64,000 nucleotides of DNA, from NCBI GenBank assembly GCA_017468385.1, contig JAFUIQ010000052.1, forward strand, positions 1 through 64,000, given 5' to 3'. Positions 24,777-34,272 of this stretch are shown here, one piece after another. This DNA is from Clostridia bacterium. Lineage in GTDB: Bacteria; Bacillota; Clostridia; Oscillospirales; CAG-272. The notes under the pieces are model-generated. The model saw only the letters and a program-made list of their open reading frames with translations, did not search any database and was not told the DNA's origin. Numbering within the stretch: the first letter of the stretch is position 1; each line of letters opens with the position of its first letter. Position numbers and translations under genes: made by a program.

Positions 24777-25781
24777 TCAAAGCAGGCAAACGCCTTTTTT
24801 CACGCACTCGCGGATCATATCCGCAGGCCAATGGGAAGACTGCACCTCACCGATATGAGCCTTTCGCAAAAAGAACATACACATACGGGACTGGCCTATG
24901 CCGCCGCCCATAGTGAACGGAAGGTCTCCTTGCAGCAACTGACGATGGAACGGGAGATCTGCACGCTCCGGGCATCCGGCTGCCGCAAGCTGCCGTTTAA
25001 GCGCATCCTCATCCACGCGGATTCCCATGGAAGACAACTCAAACGCGATATCCAGAACGGGATAATACACAAGAATATCGCCGTTCAAGGTCCAGTCGTC
25101 GTAGTCGGGAGCGCGTCCGTCATGAGGAATACCGGACTTCAGTTTATCACCGATCTGCATCAGGAACACAGCACCCTTATCCTTGGTAATCCGATATTCG
25201 CGCTCCTTGGGCGTCAAATCCGGATACATATCCTCCAACTCCTGGGAGGTGATGAAGTAAATATCCTCGGGCAAAAGCCGCCCGATAAAATCGTATTCGT
25301 CGGTAATATAAATTTCCGTGTGGCGCAGAACGCTGTAAATGCACCGCACCGTCTTTTCCAGAGTGGCATAGGTGCGCTCTTCCCGGGTCAGCACCTTCTC
25401 CCAGTCCCACTGATCCACAAAAATGGAATGGATGTTATCCGTTGTTTCGTCCCGACGGATGGCATTCATATCCGTATACAGTCCCTCACCGGGCTGGAAT
25501 CCGTACTCGCGGAGAGCCATGCGCTTCCACTTTGCCAGAGAATGGACAATCTCCAGCTCATTGCCGCCGGGAAGGTCAAAACGGACAGGACGTTCCACAC
25601 CGCTCAAATTGTCGTTCAGACCGCTTGCGGAATCCACAAACAGCGGTGCGGACATACGGGTCAGATTCAACTCGATGGCCAGATCGTGCTCAAAGAAATC
25701 CTTGATTTTCTTGATGGCCACCTCGGTCTGACGCAGTGTCAGATGGGATTTATAATCGGAAGGAATTTTCAAATCGTACAT
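24777..25781 (-). CDS. asnA: Aspartate-ammonia ligase (asparagine synthetase A)
   Basis: A 334-residue class II tRNA-synthetase-like enzyme making asparagine from aspartate, ammonia and ATP. Signatures are [61 protein letters not shown] and GGGIGQSRM. Length fits the E. coli enzyme. I chose ATG 25781 ([10 protein letters not shown]) from alignment; its ribosome site is weak, and an ATG at 25814 overlapping the upstream stop is the alternative, adding eleven residues. It follows the DUF1846 gene closely and is probably co-transcribed with it. No Asn T-box was seen. Confidence 0.93.
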   Translation of the reverse strand: MYDLKIPSDYKSHLTLRQTEVAIKKIKDFFEHDLAIELNLTRMSAPLFVDSASGLNDNLSGVERPVRFDLPGGNELEIVHSLAKWKRMALREYGFQPGEGLYTDMNAIRRDETTDNIHSIFVDQWDWEKVLTREERTYATLEKTVRCIYSVLRHTEIYITDEYDFIGRLLPEDIYFITSQELEDMYPDLTPKEREYRITKDKGAVFLMQIGDKLKSGIPHDGRAPDYDDWTLNGDILVYYPVLDIAFELSSMGIRVDEDALKRQLAAAGCPERADLPFHRQLLQGDLPFTMGGGIGQSRMCMFFLRKAHIGEVQSSHWPADMIRECVKKGVCLL

Positions 25782-25810
25782 AAACAGTGCCTGCGGCTTC
25801 CCCGCACTCC

Positions 25811-27295
25811 TCATCCATGGTAAAGTTTTTTGGTTTGATATTTCGGCTCGCAAGTGAGATTCAGGCCCAACTTGGAGAAAACAGTACTGTCCACATTGGA
25901 CAGAATTACTGTGGAATGTGCCTCGCAATGGCGCAGCTGAGAAACCGCATCGATGGCACGGGCCGCATTTTCGTTGACTGTCGCGCTGATGGACAAAGCG
26001 ATCAGAATCTCATCCATATGCAATCGGGGATTGTGATTGCCCAGGTGAGTCACCTTCATCTGGGAAATCGGCTCGATAACAGAGGGAGAGATCAGGTGGA
26101 TGCTGTCGTCAATACCGGCCAGTTCCTTGAGCGCATTGAGCAGAACTGCGGAGGAAGCTCCCAGCAAAGAAGATGTTTTACCCGTGACGATCTTGCCGTT
26201 CGGCAGTTCAATTGCCGCCGCAGGCTGCTCCGTTCTTTCGGCAACCGCCAATGCAGCTTTTACCACCGGACGGTTTTCCGGGGAAATATGCATGGAATTC
26301 ATGAGCAATTCCTGCTGATAAATCTCCGACGGATCCGCATTACCCTGCCGGACATTGCACGCCGTAGCATAATACCGGCGAATGATTTCCTGGCGGGCCG
26401 CATCACAAACCGCATCGTCATCAAAAATACAGCATCCCGTCATATTGACGCCCATATCGGTGGGACTCTTGTAGGGAGATTTGTTGTAAATCTTCTCAAA
26501 CATAGCAGTCAGCACCGGGAAAATCTCAATATCCCGGTTATAGTTCACCGCAGTTTCGCCGTAAGCTTCCAAATGATAGGGGTCGATCATATTCACGTCA
26601 TTCAGATCGGCGGTAGCGGCCTCGTACGCCACGTTTACCGGGTGCTTCAGAGGAAGATTCCACACGGGGAACGTCTCGAATTTGGCATAACCGCACTGGA
26701 CGCCACGCTTATTTTCGTGGTACAGCTGAGACAGACAGGTTGCCATTTTGCCGCTTCCGGGGCCGGGAGCAGTAATAACCACCAGCGACCGGGTGGTCTC
26801 GATGTAGTCATTCTTACCGAAGCCGTTCTCGCTGACGATCAGCGGGATATTGGACGGATATTCGGGAATGGTATAATGACGGAAAGTCTTTACGCCAAGA
26901 GCATTCAGCCGCTTCTCGAAGGCATCCGCTGTGTGCTGTGCGCGGTAATGAGTGATAACCACACTGCCCACATACAAACCGATATTGCGGAACGCATCGA
27001 TCAGACGGAGCACATCCAGATCGTAGGTAATGCCGATATCGCCGCGGCGTTTGTTCTTTTCTATATCCTCTGCGCTGATGACGATAACAATTTCCGCCTG
27101 ATCCTTCAACTCCAGAAGCATGCGGACTTTGCTGTCCGGTGCAAAGCCGGGCAGAACGCGTGATGCGTGATAATCGTCGAAAAGCTTTCCGCCGAATTCC
27201 AGGTACAATTTTCCACCGAAAGAGGCAATTCTGTCGCGGATGCACTCAGATTGCATTTTCAGATATTTATCATTGTCAAATCCAATTTTCAACAT
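25811..27295 (-). CDS. DUF1846 family protein
   Basis: A 494-residue cytoplasmic protein matching the DUF1846 family across its length: [19 protein letters not shown] at the start, [39 protein letters not shown] (P-loop-like), and [12 protein letters not shown]. Family members from Firmicutes are uncharacterised ATP-binding-type proteins of about 500 residues. The start at 27295 has GAGGGAAAAG upstream. It precedes asnA by 29 bases in the same direction; whether it acts in amino-acid metabolism is unknown. Confidence 0.88.
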   Translation of the reverse strand: MLKIGFDNDKYLKMQSECIRDRIASFGGKLYLEFGGKLFDDYHASRVLPGFAPDSKVRMLLELKDQAEIVIVISAEDIEKNKRRGDIGITYDLDVLRLIDAFRNIGLYVGSVVITHYRAQHTADAFEKRLNALGVKTFRHYTIPEYPSNIPLIVSENGFGKNDYIETTRSLVVITAPGPGSGKMATCLSQLYHENKRGVQCGYAKFETFPVWNLPLKHPVNVAYEAATADLNDVNMIDPYHLEAYGETAVNYNRDIEIFPVLTAMFEKIYNKSPYKSPTDMGVNMTGCCIFDDDAVCDAARQEIIRRYYATACNVRQGNADPSEIYQQELLMNSMHISPENRPVVKAALAVAERTEQPAAAIELPNGKIVTGKTSSLLGASSAVLLNALKELAGIDDSIHLISPSVIEPISQMKVTHLGNHNPRLHMDEILIALSISATVNENAARAIDAVSQLRHCEAHSTVILSNVDSTVFSKLGLNLTCEPKYQTKKLYHG

Positions 27296-27373
27296 CTTTT
27301 CCCTCACATACACGTTTCAATCGATTCCGTCCATGGCAGCAATTGCAATACTGCTCCAAAATAAATACATTTC

Positions 27374-27402
27374 AGTATAGCATGAATCGGCATGAAATGC
27401 AA
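27374..27402 (-). promoter_or_regulatory. Promoter of DUF1846-asnA
   Basis: On the minus strand TTGCAT (27402-27397), 17 bases, TATACT (27379-27374). The leader is about 75 bases, too short for a T-box. Confidence 0.7.
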
Positions 27403-27441
27403 GACAAACCGCAATTTTCCTATGAAAAATCAACAGAAAAT

Positions 27442-27467
27442 CTCCCCGCGCACGAAGGCGCGGGGAG
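27442..27467 (-). terminator. Terminator after the Cys-rich gene
   Basis: CTCCCCGCGC and GCGCGGGGAG form a ten-pair GC-rich stem with a six-base loop; the minus-strand tail is ATTTTCTG. Confidence 0.8.
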
Positions 27468-27498
27468 GTATACGTTCTATTCGCGTGTCAGTCCGTTA

Positions 27499-28383
27499 TT
27501 ACAGGCAGGAGCCGCATTTTTTGCAGTTATCGCCCGGTTCGTACCCGCATCCGCGGTACTCCGATGCGGATGGCGGACAAAACTCCGCTACCGGGAATTT
27601 CATGCGGCGGAAGACACTGCACGGATCCTCATCCTGTGCACACACGCACTCTTTTTCCGGTACGCAATACTCCACACCATTGACGAGATACTGGGCCGGA
27701 CGCTCCAGGCGAACAACGGAAAACAGCCCAATGGATACAAGCAGCTTGTTGCCCTCTTCATAATCTACCAGCTGGGATCCGACGGCACAGCAAACCGGTT
27801 CAGGTATTTCATCCACACAACAGCAACAGCAGCAAGAGCGTCGAGGCTCCACAATTTTTGAATCCAGCACCAGCGGATCCACCGTTTCCAGCACGGCAAT
27901 TGGCAGATTGGTGGTAGCGGAACACTTCACGCTTCCGGGAACCGTGCAGAAACCGGAGCTGAGGTTGTTGCTCTTAAACACACTGACGTTCCCTTCACTG
28001 CCGAAAAGAACGACTTTCTTCTCAATTACGCTGATTCCGCAGAACTCCTGGATATTCCCGGGAGCCACGCACGCCTCACAGCAGATCTTGCAGTAAATAC
28101 GGATGCAGATCTGGTAAAAGCCGCGGTTGAACGGCATGGCGTTGATCTCCATATTCGTCCACAGCACGTGGGCACTTTTGATACGGATGGCGCAGGTATG
28201 ATCGATAATTTTCTGGCCGTGCTCTGTCAGATACACGCGTACATCCTCGTAACAATCTTTATCACGGCAGGAATCAAGGACACGGTATGTATCGATGCAT
28301 ACCATGTCTTTTCCCGTCGAGGAGCAGGATCTGTTTTCTCCCATATAACTTATACCTCTGTCATATTTGATACGAAGCGACAT
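27499..28383 (-). CDS. Cysteine-rich protein with hexacysteine run
   Basis: A 294-residue soluble protein with roughly 30 cysteines, including six consecutive ones near residue 185 (RRSCCCCCCVDEIPEP) and a C-terminal CGYEPGDNCKKCGSC. AGGAGG precedes the ATG at 28383. There is no signal peptide or membrane segment. The first 160 residues look like a beta-rich domain with FCTVPGSVKCSAT. Such composition is common for spore-coat or metal-binding proteins of clostridia, and I recall similar unnamed clostridial proteins, but the role is unknown. It has its own terminator. Confidence 0.75.
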   Translation of the reverse strand: MSLRIKYDRGISYMGENRSCSSTGKDMVCIDTYRVLDSCRDKDCYEDVRVYLTEHGQKIIDHTCAIRIKSAHVLWTNMEINAMPFNRGFYQICIRIYCKICCEACVAPGNIQEFCGISVIEKKVVLFGSEGNVSVFKSNNLSSGFCTVPGSVKCSATTNLPIAVLETVDPLVLDSKIVEPRRSCCCCCCVDEIPEPVCCAVGSQLVDYEEGNKLLVSIGLFSVVRLERPAQYLVNGVEYCVPEKECVCAQDEDPCSVFRRMKFPVAEFCPPSASEYRGCGYEPGDNCKKCGSCL

Positions 28384-28419
28384 TTCTGTCCTCCTGTACC
28401 ATCATATGCACCCAAAAGA

Positions 28420-28448
28420 AAAATGACAGGGCATGTGCCCTGTCATTT
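28420..28448 (-). terminator. Terminator of the P-loop gene
   Basis: AAATGACAGGGCA and TGCCCTGTCATTT pair around a two-base centre with T residues on the minus-strand side, just after the stop at 28463. Confidence 0.8.
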
Positions 28449-28462
28449 CATTTCAAATTATA

Positions 28463-28870
28463 TCAGAGATACTTTTTAACGGTCTCGGATGCTTCATCCG
28501 TGGGGATGGAAGATGTCATTACGCAATTCACGCTCAGGTTCTCGATCAAAGCTTCTACCTTATCCAAGAAGCCGTCGAAAGCTGCCGTGTCGTTATCACC
28601 GATCTTCAGTGCAGAGTCGATAAAAAGATCCGTCACATCATGGTTGCTAGCAAGGATGCCGGCTACAAAACCATACAGAGACTCAAAGTCATTTACAGCA
28701 TACGCATCGGTATCGATCAGGCGGGCCTGATACTTGACATCGTAGGTAAGCTTGTTTCCCTTCTCGATGCAGATAACGGAGCCTTCGCTCTTATGAGCCG
28801 CTTCGTTAACCATTTCGATCAGGGTTTTGGTTTTGCCGGTTCCTTTAACACCAATGATAAGTTTCAACAT
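28463..28870 (-). CDS. Small P-loop ATP-binding protein
   Basis: A 135-residue protein starting MLKLIIGVKGTGKTKTLIEM, a clear Walker A (GVKGTGKT). A Walker B-like strand DLFIDSALKIGD lies near residue 85, and SVNCVMTSSIPTDEASE near the end. It is shorter than complete kinases or AAA modules. Similar short clostridial proteins exist in my memory without function. AGGAGG precedes the ATG. It is a single gene with its own promoter (28921-28949) and terminator. Confidence 0.8.
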   Translation of the reverse strand: MLKLIIGVKGTGKTKTLIEMVNEAAHKSEGSVICIEKGNKLTYDVKYQARLIDTDAYAVNDFESLYGFVAGILASNHDVTDLFIDSALKIGDNDTAAFDGFLDKVEALIENLSVNCVMTSSIPTDEASETVKKYL

Positions 28871-28920
28871 ATTGTTTCCTCCTGGCGGATATTTATTACT
28901 ATAGGGGTTGCTGTGGTTAC

Positions 28921-28949
28921 AGTATACAATATATCAAAAAGAAATTCAA
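28921..28949 (-). promoter_or_regulatory. Promoter of the P-loop gene
   Basis: On the minus strand TTGAAT (28949-28944), 17 bases, TATACT (28926-28921). Confidence 0.65.
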
Positions 28950-29016
28950 GAGAAAATTGATAAATTGTACAGAAAAGTTATAATATTTTTCCACTCCGAA
29001 GTGTATGAAGTGAATT

Positions 29017-30354
29017 TTATTTCATTCTTTCTTCCAGTGCGGCGCGCATATCCTCATAACCGGGCTTACCCAGCAGCGCGAACATATTCTTCTTATATGC
29101 CTCAACACCGGGCTGGTTGAAGGGGTTCACGCCCAGCATATAACCGGAAACAGCGCAGGCCAATTCAAAGAAGTATACCAGGTACCCGAATGAGTAGGCA
29201 CTTCTGTCCTCTACCTCCAGAACCACATTGGGAACGCCGCCGTCGTTGTGGGCAAGCAGAGTTCCGAGCATAGCGGTGCGGTTCACGTCATGGAGCTCGG
29301 TACCGGCCAAGAAGTTCAGTCCGTCGATATTGGCCGGATCGTGCGGGATCTTCACGGAAACGGGAGAGGTCTTGATATCGATCACCGTTTCGAACTGATT
29401 GCGCAGACCTTCCTGGATATACTGACCCAGGGAATGCAGGTCCGTGGAGAACACGACAGACGCCGGGAACAGACCGCGGTTGTCCTTGCCCTCACTCTCG
29501 CCGTACAGCTGTTTCCACCACTCACTGAGCATCTGTGCAGCAGGCTCGTATGCTACGAGGATTTCCGTTACCTTGCCCTTACGGTACATGATATTGCGGA
29601 TAGCGGCATAGCGCAGACAGTCGTTCTTCAGCGGATCCTTTTCGCTGTACTTCTCGCGTGCATCGGCGGCGCCCTGCATCATAGCATCGATATCGATACC
29701 GGCGCAGGCGATAGGCAGAAGACCAACGGCGGTAAGAACGGAATAACGGCCGCCCACATCGTCCGGAACGACGAAGGTTTCGTAACCCATATCATCGGAG
29801 AAGCTCTTCAGTGTGCCGCGGGCTTTATCGGTTGTGGCGAAGATGCGCTCGCGGGCGCCATCCTTGCCATACTTCTTTTCCAGAAGCTCGCGGAAAATAC
29901 GGAAAGTAACAGCAGGTTCGGTGGTGGTGCCGGACTTGGAGATCACGTTTACGCAGATATCCTTACCTTCGCAAATACTCAGCAGTTCCTGCAGAGCGGA
30001 TGCGCTGATACTGTTGCCGGCGAAGTACACAGCAGGCGTGTCCTTAGCCAGTGTATTATAAAGAGGAGAGGTTACAAACTCAATGGCGGCGCGGGCACCC
30101 AGGTAGGATCCGCCGATACCGATCACCACGAGGATGTCGCACATCTTCTTGATGCGCTCTGCCGCATTCTTGATGCGGGCAAACTCCTCTTTGTCGTAGT
30201 TGACCGGCAAGTCCACCCATCCAAGGAAATCGGATCCTGCACCGCTGCGGTTGCATACGGTAGCAAATGCGTCACTGGTCTGAGTCGCCAGAGATTCCAC
30301 CTCGTGAGAGCCAACAAAACCATTCAGAAATTTTTCATTTAAAGTAAGTGCCAT
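29017..30354 (-). CDS. pgi: Glucose-6-phosphate isomerase
   Basis: A 445-residue glycolytic enzyme interconverting glucose 6-phosphate and fructose 6-phosphate. Motifs are [36 protein letters not shown], the [17 protein letters not shown] signature and a C-terminal [12 protein letters not shown]. The length is that of the short Firmicute form. The start at 30354 uses GGAGG ten bases upstream; six extra upstream codons would consume that site. It is monocistronic. Confidence 0.95.
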   Translation of the reverse strand: MALTLNEKFLNGFVGSHEVESLATQTSDAFATVCNRSGAGSDFLGWVDLPVNYDKEEFARIKNAAERIKKMCDILVVIGIGGSYLGARAAIEFVTSPLYNTLAKDTPAVYFAGNSISASALQELLSICEGKDICVNVISKSGTTTEPAVTFRIFRELLEKKYGKDGARERIFATTDKARGTLKSFSDDMGYETFVVPDDVGGRYSVLTAVGLLPIACAGIDIDAMMQGAADAREKYSEKDPLKNDCLRYAAIRNIMYRKGKVTEILVAYEPAAQMLSEWWKQLYGESEGKDNRGLFPASVVFSTDLHSLGQYIQEGLRNQFETVIDIKTSPVSVKIPHDPANIDGLNFLAGTELHDVNRTAMLGTLLAHNDGGVPNVVLEVEDRSAYSFGYLVYFFELACAVSGYMLGVNPFNQPGVEAYKKNMFALLGKPGYEDMRAALEERMK

Positions 30355-30389
30355 GGTGATGATTTCCTCCAAATATTAAGGTTATCTAT

Positions 30390-30418
30390 ATTATACATGA
30401 CAATTCCATTTTTTTCAA
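30390..30418 (-). promoter_or_regulatory. Promoter of pgi
   Basis: On the minus strand TTGAAA (30418-30413), 17 bases, TATAAT (30395-30390). Confidence 0.75.
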
Positions 30419-30470
30419 GATGTTCGTGTGAAAAAACTCAAGCATTCACAACATTGTATTTCCCGCGGTT

Positions 30471-31499
30471 TTATTCACGGATTGGCAAATCATGCATCGG
30501 CTCTGTCAGGGCGGCTAACTCCCGAAAGACAGCGTTTCCGTCTCCGGCGGAGGGATCCTCTTTTGTCATAATGGTAAGAATATACGGCGACGGATCGGCA
30601 TATACGATGGCGGCATCGTGATACCCTTTGTCTCCGCCCTGATACCCGTACTTATGCGCCACCGGATACGATGTGCCTGCATCAATTTGCGCGTTGAAGG
30701 TGGTATTCTTCAACAGTTCCACGATGGTAGTGTCCCCGGATATTTCACTGTAGTTATAAATTTCCGCCATTCCCAGGGCCAGATCGCGGCATGTGATTCG
30801 GTTGAACTCATAGGATGTGGACAAGGACAGCCCGGGCAGTCCCAAGGAGGTGACATAGTCATTATACCCCTCACAGCCGAACGTTTCAAACAGCAATCGA
30901 TATGCCATATTATCCGAATAGCGGATCGTATACGAAATCAAATCCGCAACGGTAAACACACTCCCAATATGCTCCTGCCGCAGCTTCCCCGATGTGCTGG
31001 TCCGATTCGACTGGGACAAGGGTATTTCCTGGGACATATCCACTCCTGCCGAGAGAAGATACTGACAGTAGATCGCCTTGATGGTGCTTGCCGACTCATA
31101 CACCCGATCGGCATCCACGGCGTAATACCACCCGTTCTGCGTATCCAGATAATACACGGATACTGTATTGTACATGCGTGCTGTGTCCGCTATTTTCTGC
31201 AGATACGCGTATGCCTCCGCCGTTTCCATATTTGTCTCCATGTTCACCGGCAGATCGGGCGATATGATCGACACCGGATCATCGGATTCAGCCGGCGGGT
31301 CAGTTGTATCCTCGATTACCGTATCGGGATTCATCACCGGGAGCGTATCGGTCACCTGCTCCAAAGAATCCGTCGTCTCGACTGTATCATCGACCTCCGG
31401 TACGGGTAATGGCCGCACCGGAATCTTTTCTGCACGTCCGCAGGAAAGCAAACCTATGGAAACCAAAATACATATCAGAATACGAATGGAATTTTTCAT
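30471..31499 (-). CDS. Class A beta-lactamase-like lipoprotein
   Basis: A 342-residue serine hydrolase. The signal ends in a lipobox (SIGLLSC, Cys20), then a 70-residue Asp/Thr/Pro linker. The penicillin-recognising motifs are present: SxxK as SASTIKA, SDN as RYSDNMAY, and a KTG equivalent KYG in AHKYGYQGG. An obvious ExxLN omega-loop is not seen, so deacylation and true beta-lactamase activity are doubtful; a DD-peptidase-like or inactive role is possible. It has its own promoter and is monocistronic. Confidence 0.82.
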   Translation of the reverse strand: MKNSIRILICILVSIGLLSCGRAEKIPVRPLPVPEVDDTVETTDSLEQVTDTLPVMNPDTVIEDTTDPPAESDDPVSIISPDLPVNMETNMETAEAYAYLQKIADTARMYNTVSVYYLDTQNGWYYAVDADRVYESASTIKAIYCQYLLSAGVDMSQEIPLSQSNRTSTSGKLRQEHIGSVFTVADLISYTIRYSDNMAYRLLFETFGCEGYNDYVTSLGLPGLSLSTSYEFNRITCRDLALGMAEIYNYSEISGDTTIVELLKNTTFNAQIDAGTSYPVAHKYGYQGGDKGYHDAAIVYADPSPYILTIMTKEDPSAGDGNAVFRELAALTEPMHDLPIRE

Positions 31500-31564
31500 G
31501 CCGTGTCACCCCCATCGTGCGGCAAATTATCCTAAAAAAACATCTCAGGATGCTTGCTGAAAGC

Positions 31565-31593
31565 ATTATATCACACTTTGTCCGGCGCAACAA
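31565..31593 (-). promoter_or_regulatory. Promoter of the beta-lactamase-like gene
   Basis: On the minus strand TTGTTG (31593-31588), 17 bases, TATAAT (31570-31565). It lies back to back with the plus-strand promoter at 31634. Confidence 0.6.
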
Positions 31594-31633
31594 GCGAAGT
31601 GTTGAGGATTTCCTGTAATTATTGGTAATCATG

Positions 31634-31662
31634 TTGACAAAACAGACAGCACATGCTATAAT
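31634..31662 (+). promoter_or_regulatory. Promoter of the MarR/enoate-reductase operon
   Basis: Perfect TTGACA (31634-31639), 17 bases, perfect TATAAT (31657-31662), 33 bases before the MarR ATG. Such a strong promoter suits a gene set held off by its own repressor. Confidence 0.85.
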
Positions 31663-31695
31663 CAAAGTATGTTTTTACAACAATTCAGGTGAGTT

Positions 31696-32142
31696 ATGGA
31701 CGAAAGATTTAAAACATTTACCGTGTTGATGGCAAACATCAATCGAAGCATCCGAAAAATCAAGACAGAGGAAATGGCCGAGTTCCGTCTGAAAAGCCCC
31801 CATGTTTCCTGCCTGTACTATCTGTACAAGGAAAATGCGCTTACGGCCAAGGAACTGTGCGACATCTGCGAAGAGGACAAAGCAAACATTTCCCGCACCA
31901 TCGATTATCTGGAAACCAACGGATATCTGGTCCGCCAGCAGCAGGACAACAAAAAGTATAAAAATCATCTGGCGCTGACGGAAAAGGGCCGGGACGTGGG
32001 CGAGAGAATCGCTGAAAAAATTGACCGGATCCTGAACGAAGCCGGAGCCGGTATCCGTGAGGAAGACCGGATGATCATGTACCGGAGTCTGTTCCAAATC
32101 AGCAACAATCTGCAGAAGCGCTGCAATCAGTACGACAAATAA
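31696..32142 (+). CDS. MarR-family transcriptional regulator
   Basis: A 148-residue winged-helix repressor. The HTH is visible as ALTAKELCDICEEDKANIS followed by RTIDYLETNGYL, and the wing as RQQQDNKKYKNHLALTEKG. MarR proteins bind operators as dimers and release on binding small aromatic or fatty-acid-like ligands. It is the first gene under the strong promoter at 31634 and precedes a flavoenzyme, an aconitase-X dehydratase and an acyl-CoA ligase, so it probably senses their substrate. GTGAG precedes the ATG. Confidence 0.88.
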   Translation: MDERFKTFTVLMANINRSIRKIKTEEMAEFRLKSPHVSCLYYLYKENALTAKELCDICEEDKANISRTIDYLETNGYLVRQQQDNKKYKNHLALTEKGRDVGERIAEKIDRILNEAGAGIREEDRMIMYRSLFQISNNLQKRCNQYDK

Positions 32143-32187
32143 TCCCCAATCCCTGCAACACTACATTTACGGAAGGAACTGTGCATT

Positions 32188-34260
32188 ATGGAGAACATGG
32201 ATCCCAAATACAATGCGTTATTCACCCCGTGGAAAATCGGCAATGTGGAAATCAAAAACCGCATCGTAATGTGCCCCATGGGCGGCACCTCCCTTTTCGG
32301 CTGGTTTGAATTGACCGGATGCCATTTCGATCGGGAGGCTGCAAAGCTCTTTCTGGAAAGAGCGAACAACAATGTAGGTCTGATCATCCCCGGCATTGCC
32401 CCCCTGAGAGACACCTTCTGGGGAAAATGGCTCTGGCAGAATCCGAAAATGTTCGAGGATCTGAAAGAGTTCATGGATGAGATCCACAAAACGGGCGCAA
32501 AGCTGTTCGTTCAGCTGACCGCCGGTATGGGCCGCTCCTGGGCGATCACCGAACTGGTAGCCCCGCTGCATAAAAACAAATTCACCCGTGCCCTGATCAA
32601 GCCGATTCTGGATACCTCCCACGAGCTGGCCAGCCCCAGCCCCCAGAAATCCCGTTGGGCGCACGATATTGAGTGCCCCGAGATGACGGTGGAGCAGATC
32701 CACGAGATCATCGAGGCATTTGCCAAGACAGCCAAGCTCTGCCGGGATGCCGGCGTGGACGGTGTGGAGGTTCACGCTGTACACGAGGGATACCTGCTGG
32801 ATCAGTTCGCCATCGAATTCTTCAACAAACGCACCGACGATTACGGCGGAAGTTTCGAAAACCGTTACCGCTTCGCCGCCGAGGTGGTCCGTGCTATCAA
32901 GGAAGCGTGCGGTGAGGACTTCCCTGTTTCCCTCCGCTATTCCGTGGAATCCAAGATGAAGGGCTTCTGTGAGGGCGCCATGCCCGGCGAGGAATACACC
33001 GAGGTGGGACGCAATATGGAAGAATCCGAGCGCGCCGCAAAATATCTGCAGGACGCCGGCTACGATATGCTGAATGCGGATAACGGTACATACGACTCCT
33101 GGTACTGGGCACATCCCCCGATGTATATGCCCGAGAACTGCAATCTGGATGACGTGGCACATATCAAGAAATTCGTGGATATCCCCGTGGTCTGCGCCGG
33201 CCGCATGGATGCGGAGATCGGCGCACAGGCAGTGGCTGAAGGCAGAATCGATGCCGTCGGCGTGGCACGCCAATTCCTCACCGATCCCGAATGGGTGACC
33301 AAGCTGATCGAGGATCGGCTGGAGGATATAAAGCCCTGCATCTGCTGTCATGCCGGATGCTTCAACTTCTCCTCCTCCAAGGGACACGCCAACACCCAGG
33401 ATCTGACGGATACCATGGGCCTTGCCCGATGCGCTTTGAATCCGGAAACCATGCAGTCGAAGAAATACCACATCACCCCCGCCAAGAAAGCGAAAAAGAT
33501 CGCTGTCATCGGCGGCGGTATCGGCGGTATGGAAGCGGCCATCGTATGTGCCAAGCGCGGTCATTTCGTAACACTGTATGAAAAGAGCGATAAGCTGGGC
33601 GGTGTATTCATCGCGGCAGCCTCTCCTTCCTTTAAGGAAAAGGACCGTGCGCTGATCGCATGGTACAACCGGGAGATCACCAAATATCCCGCCATTGAAG
33701 TTAAGTTGAACACGGAAATCACGGACGTTTCCGCTCTGGAAGCAGATGAAATCATCGTTGCTACCGGCGCGAAGGCCAAGAAAATCCCCGTCCCCGGTGT
33801 GGAGAACACGGTGGAAGCGGTGGAATATCTGCTGGGCGAAAAAACGGTGGGTGAAAACGTAGTTGTCATCGGCGGCGGCCTGACCGGATGCGAGATTGCG
33901 TACGACCTGTATCTGCAGGGCAAGCATCCCACCATTGTGGAAATGCAGGATGATCTGATCACCACGCCGGGCATCTGTCTGGCCAACACCAGCTATCTGC
34001 GCGATTTCTTTAAGACGTATGAGGTTCCCGTATTTCTGGAAACCGGCGTTTCCGAGATTACGGACAAGGGCGTCCTGCTGAAAACCAAGTCCGGCGAGAC
34101 TATGTTCGTTGAGGCAGATTCTGTGATTCTGTCCGTTGGTTACAATCCCGCTCCCATTGCTAAGGCAAAAGGCCACGTCCACGTGATCGGCGACGCGTCC
34201 CAGGTGGGCAATCTGCGCACCGTTATTTGGGGTGCGTGGGATGTATGTATGAAACTGTAA
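32188..34260 (+). CDS. 2-Enoate-reductase-like flavoenzyme (OYE family)
   Basis: A 690-residue enzyme with the 2,4-dienoyl-CoA reductase/2-enoate reductase architecture. Residues 8-370 are an FMN TIM barrel (MCPMGGTSLFGW, VEVHAVHEGYLLDQFAIEFF, DDYGGSFENRYRF). Cys384, Cys387, Cys391 and Cys415 form the 4Fe-4S site. The remainder is a pyridine-nucleotide disulfide-type domain with IAVIGGGIGGMEAA for FAD and VVVIGGGLTGCEIAY for NADH. The insertion of Glu in HAVHEGYLL resembles clostridial 2-enoate reductases as I remember them. It probably reduces an alpha,beta-unsaturated acid or CoA ester anaerobically. It is second in the operon, 12 bases before the dehydratase subunit. Confidence 0.85.
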   Translation: MENMDPKYNALFTPWKIGNVEIKNRIVMCPMGGTSLFGWFELTGCHFDREAAKLFLERANNNVGLIIPGIAPLRDTFWGKWLWQNPKMFEDLKEFMDEIHKTGAKLFVQLTAGMGRSWAITELVAPLHKNKFTRALIKPILDTSHELASPSPQKSRWAHDIECPEMTVEQIHEIIEAFAKTAKLCRDAGVDGVEVHAVHEGYLLDQFAIEFFNKRTDDYGGSFENRYRFAAEVVRAIKEACGEDFPVSLRYSVESKMKGFCEGAMPGEEYTEVGRNMEESERAAKYLQDAGYDMLNADNGTYDSWYWAHPPMYMPENCNLDDVAHIKKFVDIPVVCAGRMDAEIGAQAVAEGRIDAVGVARQFLTDPEWVTKLIEDRLEDIKPCICCHAGCFNFSSSKGHANTQDLTDTMGLARCALNPETMQSKKYHITPAKKAKKIAVIGGGIGGMEAAIVCAKRGHFVTLYEKSDKLGGVFIAAASPSFKEKDRALIAWYNREITKYPAIEVKLNTEITDVSALEADEIIVATGAKAKKIPVPGVENTVEAVEYLLGEKTVGENVVVIGGGLTGCEIAYDLYLQGKHPTIVEMQDDLITTPGICLANTSYLRDFFKTYEVPVFLETGVSEITDKGVLLKTKSGETMFVEADSVILSVGYNPAPIAKAKGHVHVIGDASQVGNLRTVIWGAWDVCMKL

Positions 34261-34272
34261 GGAGAGTGCCCT

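Noticed and set aside
27296..27402. Asparagine T-box upstream of the DUF1846-asnA pair
   Set aside because: The leader is only about 75 bases and lacks the T-box sequence and specifier stem.
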